Assembly: GCA_918026815.1 (NCBI GenBank)
Contig: CAKJVC010000256.1
Location: 91,486 to 155,485 of the forward strand
Direction: 5' to 3'
DNA: 64,000 nucleotides
Source: Chalara sp. BL73
Lineage: Eukaryota; Ascomycota; Leotiomycetes; Helotiales
Made by a program: the position numbers and the translations under genes. This document shows positions 33,047 through 44,350 of this stretch, piece after piece (within the stretch, counting starts at the first letter, position 1; every line of letters starts with the position of its first letter). The notes under the pieces are model-generated. The model made no database searches. It worked only from the letters and a program-made list of their open reading frames with translations, and was not told the origin of the DNA.

Positions 33047-35360
33047 CTAAACTCATGAAGCAGGTAGATTGCTACGTGGTGGGCTTATCTTGTGCACTAA
33101 TCTTTATGCCTCACGTGGTACATGCTGTGATTCCCTTTAGACATTGAGACCAATCTTCCGTCCAACTGATTCTCGCAATCCAACTGATACATTTCAAACT
33201 TTTGGAAGGTAGCAATCTAGGCCGTGTCTTGGCTCCAGCTATACTTTGACAAGCTTACATGTTTTATGAAGGCGGAGAAACCCTCAGATCGTGAGATACA
33301 ACTGTATCTTATGTGATACACGGAACAACATCGATGGCTGAGAGACTGTTAAGCCTTAATTCGGAGAATCCTCCTTTAAGATGCAGAAATTAAATTGTTC
33401 CATGAGCAAGGAGGAGATGTGCATCTAGATGCTGGAGCAGCTGTGGTGCAATAATGATACTGGCGTAGTGGTGTTTACAGCTGCGCCGCTTGTCAGTTAC
33501 AAGCCTGAGGAACTGGATTGCTCTCCAAAAGGGTAGTTGAACCCATGAAATACAGATGTGCAGGATGCCTTCAAGTGCAAATCTGGAACTAAAACCGTGA
33601 GCAATGCATAGAAGGCGCTCCAACCATTATGCTTGGCACATGATATCATTCTTATCGTGAATCAGAAATAGGCATTGACTGCTTGAAGAACCTATCAAAC
33701 ATCTGATACACCATTCCTCGGACGATGAGGATCAAGCATACTTCGTTTCACTTGAAGGAAGAAGCATGTTTGTAAGTCCCAGAAGCACGGCGGCCATTCC
33801 ACCAGCCGGAGAATTTTCTTGCCAGTTAAGAACAAATGGGGCATCGCATGGAGTGGCCGCAAATGATCACTACCTCAAGGAGAATATCATTCTGAGGTGC
33901 ATCAGTCGGAAAGGATGGCGATTCAGGCTAAAGGGGATAAAATCCTCCGTGTCGCCACAGATTTGCAGGACTGGGAGCAGCTATTCCTCTCTGGGGAGTC
34001 CACAACGTGTGAAGGATTGGCAGGAAACAGGCTGAAGCAAAATCCATAGGTACAGGAGGACTACGCATGAAAGGACATGACATGATATTTAGCCCAGCAT
34101 CACGAGGCGTCTAGCAATAAAGAAACTACAGAGCTACCTAGTATTTGTGTTTCTTGGTAAAGGCTATATAACATAATATATTTAGTGATATAATTGGGAG
34201 GATGGAAAAAGGGTTTTGGTCATTCTACACCCGAGAGCGAAGTGAAGTTGATTGGCGGAAGATTTCCTAAGGCTTGGCCGAGAGCTCCTCCACCTTTTTT
34301 TGGCGGGTTCTCCGCGCTGTCGGCCCCATCTTGGCGGCAGTAGCATACAGCAACATACAGTAGCATCCCCTGTAGCGTCCCTGTAACAGCGCCCTCCCAA
34401 GCCTAAGCCCACGCGCAACAAGCCTATCCGTCCCCTCAAAAGTTCCCCCTTACCCCCAGCAAGGCCTATCAGGACCTCATCAGAACCCCATCAAGCCCCA
34501 TCAAACCCCCCTGTCCATCCCAAGGGACCCAAACATCCCATCCAACCCCTCCCCTCCACTCCTCCCCTCGAGCCTCCCCTCCTGTGCTGTAACGACAGAC
34601 CCGTTCCCCGGAAGTTTCGCCAAAACATGCGCATGCTCTCTCTTATCTTCCTGTTTGACGTCCTCTGACTCGGTGGATTAATCTTCACCGTCTGCTATAT
34701 TAGAGCCTCTCCTAATTTTTCCATCCCTCTGGTCCACCAATCTCCTCCAGAGCCAGGGCCCTAGCTCGAGAAAACAACACCGCCCAATACCAGAAAACAA
34801 AAAACATCCACTTCGTACAGTATTCCATCCCTCCAGCTCGCGGCTCTACCCACTCTTACCCTGACAGCATACCCTGAAAGCTGCTCACGATTGCCTTGCT
34901 TCACATCAGACCCTATCAAGTCCGGCGAAATTCCAATGTGTCACTGGAAGGCACCATCACCTGCTGCTATTGCTTCTTCAACGTTACGGCCAACGGAAAG
35001 CTGCCATACCTTTGCGCCGGCCCAAGAACATTAGTGATTGCGGCCACCTCCTGCACAAGCTTGACCTCGGGATAAACAGACGGCCATGTAGCACGGCAAG
35101 GTTCATTACTGAGATCAAACTTGATACTGAAGCTGCGCTGATACGTTCGACGCCTATCACAGCACGAGAAAACTATATTGATTATTTCCATCGTGCATAC
35201 AGAGATCGATTTGCGCCGCTCCCTCTAGCTCTGGAAATTTCCCGAACGAACGCAGATAGATTGTGCTATGCCAGAGGCCGCTTGGCACAATACCCCCATA
35301 TCACTTGAGCTCAACCCTCCTCGACATCTGACTCCTTTGTGAACCGCTGCATCCCGAACA
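33047..35360. other. Intergenic region; pyrimidine-rich promoter before 35361
   Basis: No gene is supported. From about 34.4 to 34.95 kb the plus strand is strongly C- and CT-rich, typical of a fungal promoter and transcript leader feeding the quinate-repressor-like gene. The ORF at 34970-35308 has no recognisable domain and may be leader sequence. Confidence 0.45.
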
Positions 35361-37400
35361 ATGGCAACGAAGCAGATGCAATCCGCGCCGACGCCGACCC
35401 GGCCGAAAAGTACAAATGGGGTCATCAATGGGACGAAAGCTGGGGCTGGAGATACGAGGATAGTTGTAATAATATATGGACAAGGACAAGAAAACATTGT
35501 GTCAGTGTTTGCGGATGTACTAGGGAAACCACACCGGCTGGCTTCAGGTTTCTCGGCAGTGAGCAGCGCGGACCATGGGAATGTTATTGGCATTGCGGAT
35601 AAAGATGCGCTGGTCGACATTGGATCTAGGAATCGGTCGATTCTGGTTGCGATTAATGCGCATTGTGTGAACCTGGGGATGCCTCCAGATCTTAGTCTCT
35701 CAGCTGCTGTGGACTACGAGTTTCTATACACAGAGACACCATTCTTCCGGAGGGATCTTTCACGGTTCATTGCATTCACTCTAGGTCAAATCAGTCATCA
35801 CGAAGCGCTGATTACCAAGCCGAGGACGTATTTCATATCTACCACATTTCCTGATGTTCGAACAGCGCTTTCAAACCTGGACATCCTCTCAGTTGGATCT
35901 GACGCTGTCGAGATCCGCGTGGATCTGTTAAAGGAACCATTAGCGGATGGGACATATAGCTCTGTCCCTAGCCTGAGTTATGTCGGTGAGCAGGTCATGC
36001 TTCTTCGACAACGAACAGAATTACCAATAATTTTCACCACCCGATGCACTCGGGAAAATGGTCGATTCCCTATGGACGACCCCGAGCTCTTTTATCAGTA
36101 TCTCTATCGAGCCATTCAATGGGGCGTTGAGTATATTGACGTCGAAGTCTGGCTCCCTGAAGGAATTCGACGGAAGTTGTATGAGCAACGGGGGAATAGC
36201 AAGATCATTTCAGCATTCCATGACTTCTCAGGGACATTCAAGTGGCCATCAGAACAAGCACAGTCTATTTTCAACGAATCACGAAAGTATGGAGATATTG
36301 TCAAAATGATCACCATCATTAACTCCATGTCTGAGAATTATGAACTAGAGTACTTCCGATCACAAATTAAAGCCAACTATCCCGATGGACCACCTCTGTC
36401 GGCAGTCAATATGGGTCAACTAGGTCAACTCTCTCGAGCACTAAACACCGTCTTCAGTCCTATTACACATCCCTTATTACCGATCGTTGCAGCTCCAGGT
36501 CAAATGTCAGCTGCTGAAATCAACGGTGCTCTTTCCACCATGGGCCAGCTTCCCAAGAAGAACATCTACGCCATTGGGTCCTTCCGTTCTACACCTCAAG
36601 CTACCTTCTTCGAGAAATGCTTCAACGAGCTTGGTCTTCCGCACAACTTTGCATCCGTTGATCGCTACCTGAAAAACTCCGTCGAAGCGTTCTGTGTCCA
36701 GCCCAATTTCGGCGGAGCTTATATCAATCCTCCACTTCCTGCTTCGCAACCTTATATACCAATGCTCTCCGATGCTGCAAGGACTATTGGAGCCATTGAT
36801 ACGATCGTTGTCTCGTCCTCCTCGCCATCCACCTTCATCGGCGACAATGCTACATGGAAAGGCATCCGTGCCACCCTCACCCGTGACTTTGCTCCAAGCG
36901 CATATAAGGACCGTGCCGCCATCCTCTTATCGAGCAGTGGAGACGACGCGGCGAGTGTCATCTTTGCCCTGCGTAGCCTGAATATCGGCAAGATCTATAC
37001 TGTGGGCTTCAAGGCCCAGGCTGCTTTGGCTTGTGGCGTGGAACCATTCACTTCGATAGAGTCGGTACAACGTGTCGATCAACCCTTCGTCATCATCTCT
37101 GCATTACCACCAGAGAAGTCTCATCTTGTGCAGCCTCTTCTGAGGCATTTCTCGAACGGCCGACCCGCTGTAGCGGGTGGATTGAGGGGCAACACCAGAG
37201 GAAAGGGTAAGGTCTTCGTCGACCTAGCCAACGGTCCGAGGAAGAGCGACCCATTAGCAGTTGCAGAGCAAAGCGGATGGACAGCATATGGCGTCGCCGA
37301 TACCAGTGCGTTTACCACAGTCGAGACTTTGAGACTACTCGTGGGTCAGAATGTGCCATACAGCTTCGTACGTTTGGCAAGTGGGAGAGGCTTATATTGA
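35361..37400 (+). CDS. Quinate-repressor-like protein (AROM-derived: degenerate shikimate kinase, dehydroquinase, shikimate dehydrogenase)
   Basis: One exon, 679 residues, in the order of the last three AROM domains. Residues 32-150 resemble a shrunken shikimate kinase whose P-loop reads IYGQGQENI instead of GxxGxGK. Residues 155-390 are a type I 3-dehydroquinase with active-site residues apparently kept: EIRVD (184-188), His287 in AFHDFSG, the Schiff-base Lys315 in GDIVKM, Arg359 in GQLSR and PGQMS (379-383). Residues 395-679 resemble shikimate dehydrogenase, but the catalytic Lys is gone ([10 protein letters not shown], 451-460) and GAxNT reads GAIDT. This mixture is the hallmark of the repressor family (QutR of Aspergillus, QA-1S of Neurospora), which senses quinate-pathway intermediates and restrains an activator. 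It is shorter than those (about 920 residues), mostly in the kinase region. No quinate cluster genes lie in the window. Confidence 0.8.
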   Translation: MATKQMQSAPTPTRPKSTNGVINGTKAGAGDTRIVVIIYGQGQENIVSVFADVLGKPHRLASGFSAVSSADHGNVIGIADKDALVDIGSRNRSILVAINAHCVNLGMPPDLSLSAAVDYEFLYTETPFFRRDLSRFIAFTLGQISHHEALITKPRTYFISTTFPDVRTALSNLDILSVGSDAVEIRVDLLKEPLADGTYSSVPSLSYVGEQVMLLRQRTELPIIFTTRCTRENGRFPMDDPELFYQYLYRAIQWGVEYIDVEVWLPEGIRRKLYEQRGNSKIISAFHDFSGTFKWPSEQAQSIFNESRKYGDIVKMITIINSMSENYELEYFRSQIKANYPDGPPLSAVNMGQLGQLSRALNTVFSPITHPLLPIVAAPGQMSAAEINGALSTMGQLPKKNIYAIGSFRSTPQATFFEKCFNELGLPHNFASVDRYLKNSVEAFCVQPNFGGAYINPPLPASQPYIPMLSDAARTIGAIDTIVVSSSSPSTFIGDNATWKGIRATLTRDFAPSAYKDRAAILLSSSGDDAASVIFALRSLNIGKIYTVGFKAQAALACGVEPFTSIESVQRVDQPFVIISALPPEKSHLVQPLLRHFSNGRPAVAGGLRGNTRGKGKVFVDLANGPRKSDPLAVAEQSGWTAYGVADTSAFTTVETLRLLVGQNVPYSFVRLASGRGLY

Positions 37401-39984
37401 GTCTACAATCGTGTATAGTCGCATGTCTTCCTCGTCAACTGCCTGCCTAGAAGGATAGGATCTATCTTTTGCGGATTACCCAACTGTCCGGTCTCATTGC
37501 ATTACGGCGTTCCAGGTTCGGAAACGGAGGTAAATGGCCTTTCCTTAGTTGATAGACCTTGCACGCAGCCTATCTAGATGAGATTATTCGTAGTTACCAT
37601 CTATTAACATCTACAACCACAGCTAATACCAAATTTATGTGTGTGTGTTTTTTCTTTGATAAATTTGCTCCAATCTGTGTCCTATCATAGCTGTCTATAG
37701 ATGTTAGCCCGCTTTGCTCTTTTTGGAGAACAGGCGAACCATCCACATGCCCTGCGAGGCCTATCGCCTTGCTTTTGTATTTGTTAAACGAATTTGCAAT
37801 TCCACATGGTCATGGAATGAGAACTGAAACACCATAAGGCGAACGTCGAGTTTTCATACACGAGAACTCTCCTTTGCTCATTTCGTCCTCTCTGAACGAG
37901 TTACTACTGTCTCAATAATGAGTTACAATGGATCCATTCACTTCGCTAAAAGTAACCACAATTGCGACAAAAAGGTACGATGGCCAAACATTGGCTACCT
38001 AACGTGGAAAACTAGACGAGTAGTGAGCCATGCAACGTATATGGTTATGCTACCACCGAAGACAGATAAAGGCTCAAATCGCCAGGAAATTACCCAAAAT
38101 CCACCTGCGCTCGCGTGATAAGATACAAAATATCCTTCTCCGTCGCGAAAACAGACATCTCATCCTCTTCTAAGTCTGTTTTCACGTTTATAAGATAGGC
38201 TCCAACGGAACACACTCACATTACAAGCCACGAGAAGCCTGTTACGTCAAAGGGTTTGGGCCGAGCGAACTGCTGGTGAGCTAGATGCGGGGGATGATAA
38301 GGCCTAGTGACCTTCCTGCTAGCCTTCGGAACGTAGACGGAGCATATGCATCCGGACCGGAAGGGATGCTGGTAACGTAGTTTGCGGAGATGCTAGGTGA
38401 TGCTATTGGTGGGCTTCAATCTAGCCCTTTTTTGCTTGAATTGGACCGTAGGCGTGCGGTGTGCTGTACTTTGTGTTGGGTTGGGTTGGGTTGGTAGTTG
38501 AAGTCGTGCTAGCTGGTAGCTTGCGCGGCTCGTTCGTTCATCAAGAAGAGTAATACTGTGCTTGAGGTTGATGTTTGTTAGGGGATATGAAATTTCTTTA
38601 GAATATTTCCACGGGATATAAATCTTTGGCGGTAATGCTCTATGAATACGGTGTAGGGTATGAGTCTTGGTATGTGAATAAACGTCGCAAGCCGGTTGGT
38701 AATGATGGAAATGCATGACATATTGATAGACTAGTTTTCACTCTTCGCTCATGAGATGAGGCCATAAAACTTACTCCGGTATTTCGCTCACATCATTATT
38801 TTAAAAAGTCGTCACTGATTTATGAGGCCCTTTAATCTTGCCAGTGTGATTTGGTAGGCAGATCTAATTGGGGGAAGAAATCTAGGTCAGAAATATCCTG
38901 AACAGGGCGGTTAAGCCAGCTCTATACTGTCTGCGTGAACTTGATTATATTGTAATACTGTCGTCGTCGTGGTTATTTACCTGCTTACCTTTTTCGTGCT
39001 ATTTCCCCTTGGTTCTTATACGTCATAATGTTCTCAAACGTATTCTATGTTTGGTTGTCGGGTGATCAGATTATCGTAGCGTTGGTGAATTGCTCCTGAC
39101 CTTTCTCTTGGTTATCTATTACTTCTGTCGTCGTTTTTACATGTTGTATGCGTCTTGTGATGAGTGTTATGACGCGTTTGCGTTATGGATAATTGATGGA
39201 AAGTCATGGTAGAGGGGAGTTACGAATATGGCGAAACCCTTTTGATTTGGGTGGTGTGATTCTCATTCACTTGTGAAGTTTGGACAATTGCCAAGCTGCA
39301 AGGACTGAGGGAAATGTCAATGCAAAATGAATGCTGCTTGGTTCTTATGCAATGTCGTTTAGCAATTAGTCACGTGTTGTACGCTACTCCATCGTCTGTC
39401 ATTATTGTGTAAAATCCAATTCACATGAGTATCATATTCACCTAGTTGTGGCACCGTGCATTTTAAAATGCTACTACTTATGAATTTGACACCTAAAAGG
39501 CCAGAATACTTATCCAACCATCCCCTCTCCCTCTGCGACCAAAATTCCTGCTAGCTCTACTTAACCAAGATCGTCGAAAAATATGCCGTGGAGCACAATC
39601 TAAACTTCCTCAAACAGGTTACCAAATCTATAGAGCGGGCTGGTGAGCTCGCTGTCATCACCAAGTGCCTCAAACGCTATCTTATCGGCGAAGAATGAGC
39701 GACCACTCTAGAGACTCACTGCCCTCCGAGGGAAAACTGCCGCTGCGTATAATACGCAAAATTATAAGGCTGTTGTGTGGATAGAGACAAGAATATGAGC
39801 TTTGTGTTTAGCTCAGACGGATACTTTTAAACCAAGAGCACTCCGACGTGCAAATTTATGTTCCAGTCAGACGGGCTGCTGGACCGAACCTGGATTATAT
39901 CCGCTTCCAGCGCAGAAACCTGTCAAGCCATCCAATTGTGCAAAAGCTGAACCCCTCCGGATGTACGAATCATTGTCTGTGTTT
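37401..39984. other. Intergenic region, no gene supported
   Basis: 2.6 kb of moderately AT-rich DNA with short ORFs only. It contains the TTGGG repeat listed next. Confidence 0.45.
38476..38494. repeat. Short TTGGG tandem repeat
   Basis: Nearly four copies of TTGGG read directly. It is not the fungal telomere unit TTAGGG and is too short to suggest a telomere remnant. Confidence 0.8.
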
Positions 39985-40478
39985 CTCGTATTCCAGGCAC
40001 CCCAGGTTTGCACTTGCAAGATCCTCGATTTCGTGGAGGATGTGCAGCTCTGGTTTCGTTATCATGCCGTCCGCAGGAAGGCCAAGGCTGGCAAGCTTTG
40101 GGCACATCGTTGCTGTAATGCATGGCTCTCCAATTATATGGTGTGGCGTGGTATCGCCAGTTTGCCAAAGCTCGAGTTTGCCGTAGGTTTTCTCGAAAAC
40201 TTGCCTTGATTCTTGGAAAGTAAGCAGCAAGTCATTTGAAGCGCAGTTTTTGAAAGAAAGGTCCATGGTTTGGTGATTGGACTACGGGCTATTGCTGATG
40301 TCGTTGAGAACCAAGACCACAGGGTGAGGTCTGGTAACGCGTACTCCCAAATCATGAGAGGCAACTCTACCGGAAGTTCCTTGAACGGCCGGAATGACTT
40401 GGCCCATAGGATGTACAGCCTGAGTGGTGATGTAGCGTTAGAGATGCCTTCAAGACATAGACGTGGACCGTCTGGCAT
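39985..40478 (-). pseudogene. 2EXR-domain protein relic
   Basis: The minus strand begins with FRPFKELPVELPLMIWEYAL, the signature start of the fungal 2EXR domain (F--LP-ELRL-IWEYALP). The continuation VVLVLNDIS lies in another frame from about 40325, with a stop codon at 40282-40284. The same second frame then reads LLLTFQESRQVFEKTYGKL, the second conserved block (L---C-ESR-V----Y), and PELHILHEIEDL. One frameshift and one stop therefore separate matching halves of a single domain. 2EXR proteins are numerous and mostly uncharacterised in Pezizomycotina. Confidence 0.7.
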
Positions 40479-41846
40479 CGCCCAGTCTCCATCTATGGTT
40501 GGTCCACTATATAGCTTTCCAGTTGCAAGGAGCGACAGTATTGTCTCAGGTGATTTAGATATCCTCCTCGGCTTGCATAACGCGCATCTCCTGCTCTGCC
40601 ATTATCTTTATGGAGAGTTTCTGTAAATGTGGCAGGTTCAATATTCCCATAGTAGTAACGCAACAGCTGTTCGGGTCGAATCACAATGTCAGCGGTGCGG
40701 AAAGGCTACAAAAAGTCATATGCTGCAAAAGTTATCTTGTCGAGCTTGAAGAATATGCCAAATGTTGCCCCCATACTATAATTTTTTTTCAAACTCTCAC
40801 CTATTCACTGTGTGAGGCGACATTTTTCGAAAAATAAGCCTGTTAATAGTGACGAGCTGTGATTATGGACAAGTATGTTCTACTCAATCTTGCTACTTCC
40901 GAATTATCGCCACGCCTCCCTTCGTAGATGAGCGGTACCATAGAAATATCCAATTGCTTCAGCATCTTCTCCGATTCCTTCCTAAGACATATATAAACGG
41001 AGATTCATCGTCATGAATATTGGTGACTAATTGACCAGCTCTGAAACTTGAGACGGAAGTAGCCCACGTTGTGTAATTTCTGTGTAACTGCAGCAAAATA
41101 TTGCACAGTCAGAATTATCTGTAAAACAAAGTCGCTGCCTTGAAAACCCCAACTTGTAAATTGACCCCGTTGCCGGCCAAGGGATTAACTTTAACCAGAT
41201 ATCTACGGAGTCAGCTATATATCATGGATCCAAATGTCCCAGCCACATCAAAGTGTATATCAATTTTGGTAACTGTGTCAGGCTATTGTGAGTAGAGCCA
41301 GTAAGGAGCACAGAACCCCAGTCATCTGAAACTTCCTGAATAGGTAAGTCCTTACAAGAGAGTCGATGGATGGAGTGCATACTTCTAAATGCACCTGTTA
41401 AAAAGGCAATTTCTCTCTACCAAGGTGAGTTGTAATTTCTATCAGACTGTGGATATCCACATCAAGTTCCTGTTGCGGTTATATGTGTGATTCTCTGCTT
41501 ATGCATATGATCTGGATCAACGTTCTCTGTCCAAGCATGCGCACTATTTAAATCCTCAAAATATATATCCAGATATCAACAGGCTTAGATTTTAGCTTTA
41601 TTTATTTATATATCATGTTGCTACAGTGATGTGCTATGTATAATTGCCATTTACAAACTCTCTAAAGGAATATATGGCATTTGTTATGCCTGGTGGACTT
41701 TTATTTGCTTTAGATAATCATATTTTTCCGACTACCCTCTCTAAACGTCTAGTGTAAGGCATTTGATATGCATGTTTTTGTTACAATTAACGCTTCTATA
41801 CTATATTATAAACTGCTTGTATGATCCGAGCCGACTCCTTCACTGC
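40479..41846. other. Intergenic AT-rich region
   Basis: No gene supported; AT content rises from about 41.55 kb on. Confidence 0.45.
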
Positions 41847-43395
41847 CTATTCTTCTTCCCAGAGTCTTTGAATGCCGTTATACAGTGAGCTGAGTGTCAC
41901 TTCCTCTCCAGCTGCACGGCGCCCAAATCTTTCCTCGCAGCTGTAACACCATAACATACATGATGCTTTGGATTACAAAATGTACGATGTCCTGAAAACA
42001 GAATCGGTGGGTTGCTTTATCTTTGGTATCAGATATTGGATCTCATAATGCTCGTGTTCACTACATGCGTACTTTTCTGTAAGCAAAGCGCAACGCGTGC
42101 TAACCTTCTCCCACCATGCCAGATCTTCTTGGGTAACCTTAGTCGTTTCTATCAGAGACAATCTCCTGGGACGTCTAAACCCATCTCAGTAACATCTCCT
42201 CTACAGAGGAAGCGGGCAACGAGATTTCCTCAGGAGAATTGCTAATGTTGTGTATCACTTCTGGCCATCAAAGGTCTAAATCGATATTAACCAAATGTAG
42301 TGGAGGCCGATGCTCTTTTGTTGAATTATCAGAGACATCAAGATTTGGTGGTCGAACATATCATGTCACAATCCAAAAATTATTCAGTCGTAGACATATA
42401 GCCCTGATTAAAGCCGCTGACGACAATTCCTTTCCTAAATATTGGCCTTTAAAGGACACTGCAAAGTTTCGCGCATTCCTCAAATCAAAAAAGGATAACT
42501 CTTGTGCTAGAAGTAGAACAGTTTCTTCTTTGAGTAGCAATGTATCTATGGCGCATTCGAATTTCGATATTGAGACAGTGTCAGAAAGGAGAATCTCTCC
42601 TGTCTCCGTGTAAACATTAATGCATCCATAGGAATTATTGCATACGGCGGAAGATTCTTTCCAACTCAAGACATGCTCAGTTCCTAATTATCCTCTTGTA
42701 TAGTTCGAAATTTGCCACTCAAGTAATTTGCTGCCATTTCGAGCACCTGCCTGAAAGAAAAGAATTGGTGGTGGCGGAAGAACGTATTCCCAGATTGCCA
42801 GGCGTAGCTCTATGGAAGATTAGGGAGTGGGTGAAATGTTTGGCCGGTAGTCTTTGGCCATTCGACTTTGCAGAAACAGGAGATTTGCTCAAGTTGAGTA
42901 GGATTCTTGGAATTGAGATTCAAGCGGGTAACAGTATATGCTTCTCTAATTGCCAATGTAGCCATATCCACTATTTGCCGCATACCTCCGCCCGTCCGAG
43001 GCAAAGTGATATGAGGGTTAATCAAGAGCTCACAATTATTGTATATTTTCAAACTCGAATCACCAAAGAGAACGATCTGGCTAGGAGAATTTTCAAACAT
43101 CTCAGGGTGTGCTTTGCGTACTCCAATCTTTTCACAGGCATGAGCAGGGTTAGTTATATCGAATGTAATTGTATAAACCTAACTCGTTATGTGTTCCAAA
43201 GTCTATGAGAAGCAGCACTAACAATGAAGGGATAATGTATTCTTGGCGAAGTCGTCCAACTTATCCATTGTTTTCACAGCTTGGCATTCCTGGAAAATTA
43301 TGGCAGAGGAGCCCATAGGATGGATAAGATAGAAAATAAACAAGCGCTTCCCTCTAAAGGCAAAAGAAATGGAGCCTCCTTTCGAGTGATTCTTC
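41847..43395 (-). other. Unidentified minus-strand coding region, multi-exon or decayed
   Basis: Five minus-strand pieces look protein-like but sit in different frames. They are: GGSISFAFRGKRLFIFYLIH with following sequence (about 43390-43235); RKAHPEMFENSPSQIVLFGD and onward (about 43110-42810); a 100-codon piece (42660-42361); a piece with QEDLAWWEKVSTRC (42160-41973); and a last piece behind a TTACAG acceptor, ending at the stop at 41847-41849. The first two can be linked by an intron with a GTTAGT donor and a CTAAC branch point. I could not join the rest cleanly and recognise no family. It is either a real gene with several introns or an old pseudogene. Confidence 0.35.
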
Positions 43396-44261
43396 TGCTA
43401 CCAAAGAGTCGCATACAATTGTCATCCTGACTAAGAGTCAGGTCCTGAGACCAGAAAATCCTTAGTTTTGCCATTGACTCGTGTCCTTCTCCCCAAACCC
43501 CGGTGGTTCAGCATCTGCTCCAATCCTCCACTGCGTCTCGTGCTGGAGTGCATCGCTCTCCGATCTCCGAGGTGGAGAGAGATCTCTGATTATTGTCATG
43601 TTGCCAAGGAGTATTCGGCGGAATACTTACTCGTATGATCGACAGTACCGTATACTCTTCAAACTTCAAACCTCGCCTTTCGACTGTCCTAGCAACGGCT
43701 TTTCTATCAGCACATACACTATGCAGTGTTTCCCATCATCCTGTACGGAAATTATCATTGTCAACAGCGTGCTGCAACTTCTTCTCAAACTCTTGTTGTC
43801 CTCGAGACCAAAGAAAATCCGCTCACAATGGCCCACTGTATAAAGTCGCCATGACCCACCGCCTTCTTATTAAGCTTTCCACAATCCTCCCGAAGAAACG
43901 CCAGGACCCAATCATTTAAGGTTTAGCGTGAGCATTTAAAGCTAGTGATTGGCTGTTGACGCCCGGTCACTGAGGCTTGTGGTCACGTGTACAAGGGACC
44001 CGCTGGTGAGATGGGGCGGTCTGCGACGTCATTTTCGCTTTCCAAACAAAAAACCATCAACATCGACGTCATTCCAAAATGCTACGGGACGAAGCATGCA
44101 GTTGACAACCACTAAAAAACATGGTTGACTGGAACAAACTAAAAAAGTGGGCCTTGCCAGCACAAGATCAAGGACACGCCGAGCTTGAAAGAAAGATGGG
44201 CGCCCCGAATGAGACGATGACATGTTTGGAAGGGAGCAGAAAGCCGCACAATAGGGGGATG
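43396..44261. other. Intergenic region before the hexose transporter
   Basis: No gene supported. The last 250 bases should contain the transporter promoter. Confidence 0.45.
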
Positions 44262-44267
44262 TATAAG
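44262..44267 (+). promoter_or_regulatory. TATA-like box of the hexose transporter gene
   Basis: TATAAG lies about 85 bases before the start codon at 44351 and is followed by CT-rich sequence, a normal arrangement for a strongly expressed fungal gene. Confidence 0.4.
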
Positions 44268-44350
44268 TAGTCTCTCCATCCGCCTTCTTTACGGTTTGGT
44301 TTCGGTATTGGTATTGCTTTGCAGAAATTGCAACAGAAGATAGCTACAAT

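Noticed and set aside
34970..35308. 112-codon ORF before the quinate-repressor-like gene as its first exon
   Set aside because: No splice link to 35361 found, no similarity to shikimate kinase, and a good ATG exists at 35361.
38476..38494. TTGGG repeat as a telomere remnant
   Set aside because: Wrong unit (not TTAGGG) and under four copies.
41973..42161. Possible second DMATS-like fragment (EDLAWWEKVS resembling the DMATS YWW region)
   Set aside because: Similarity is limited to a few residues and no further DMATS blocks follow; kept only as part of an unidentified region.
42810..43100. GDSL/SGNH hydrolase because of VLFGDS
   Set aside because: The motif is not followed by the other SGNH blocks and its position is wrong for the catalytic Ser.
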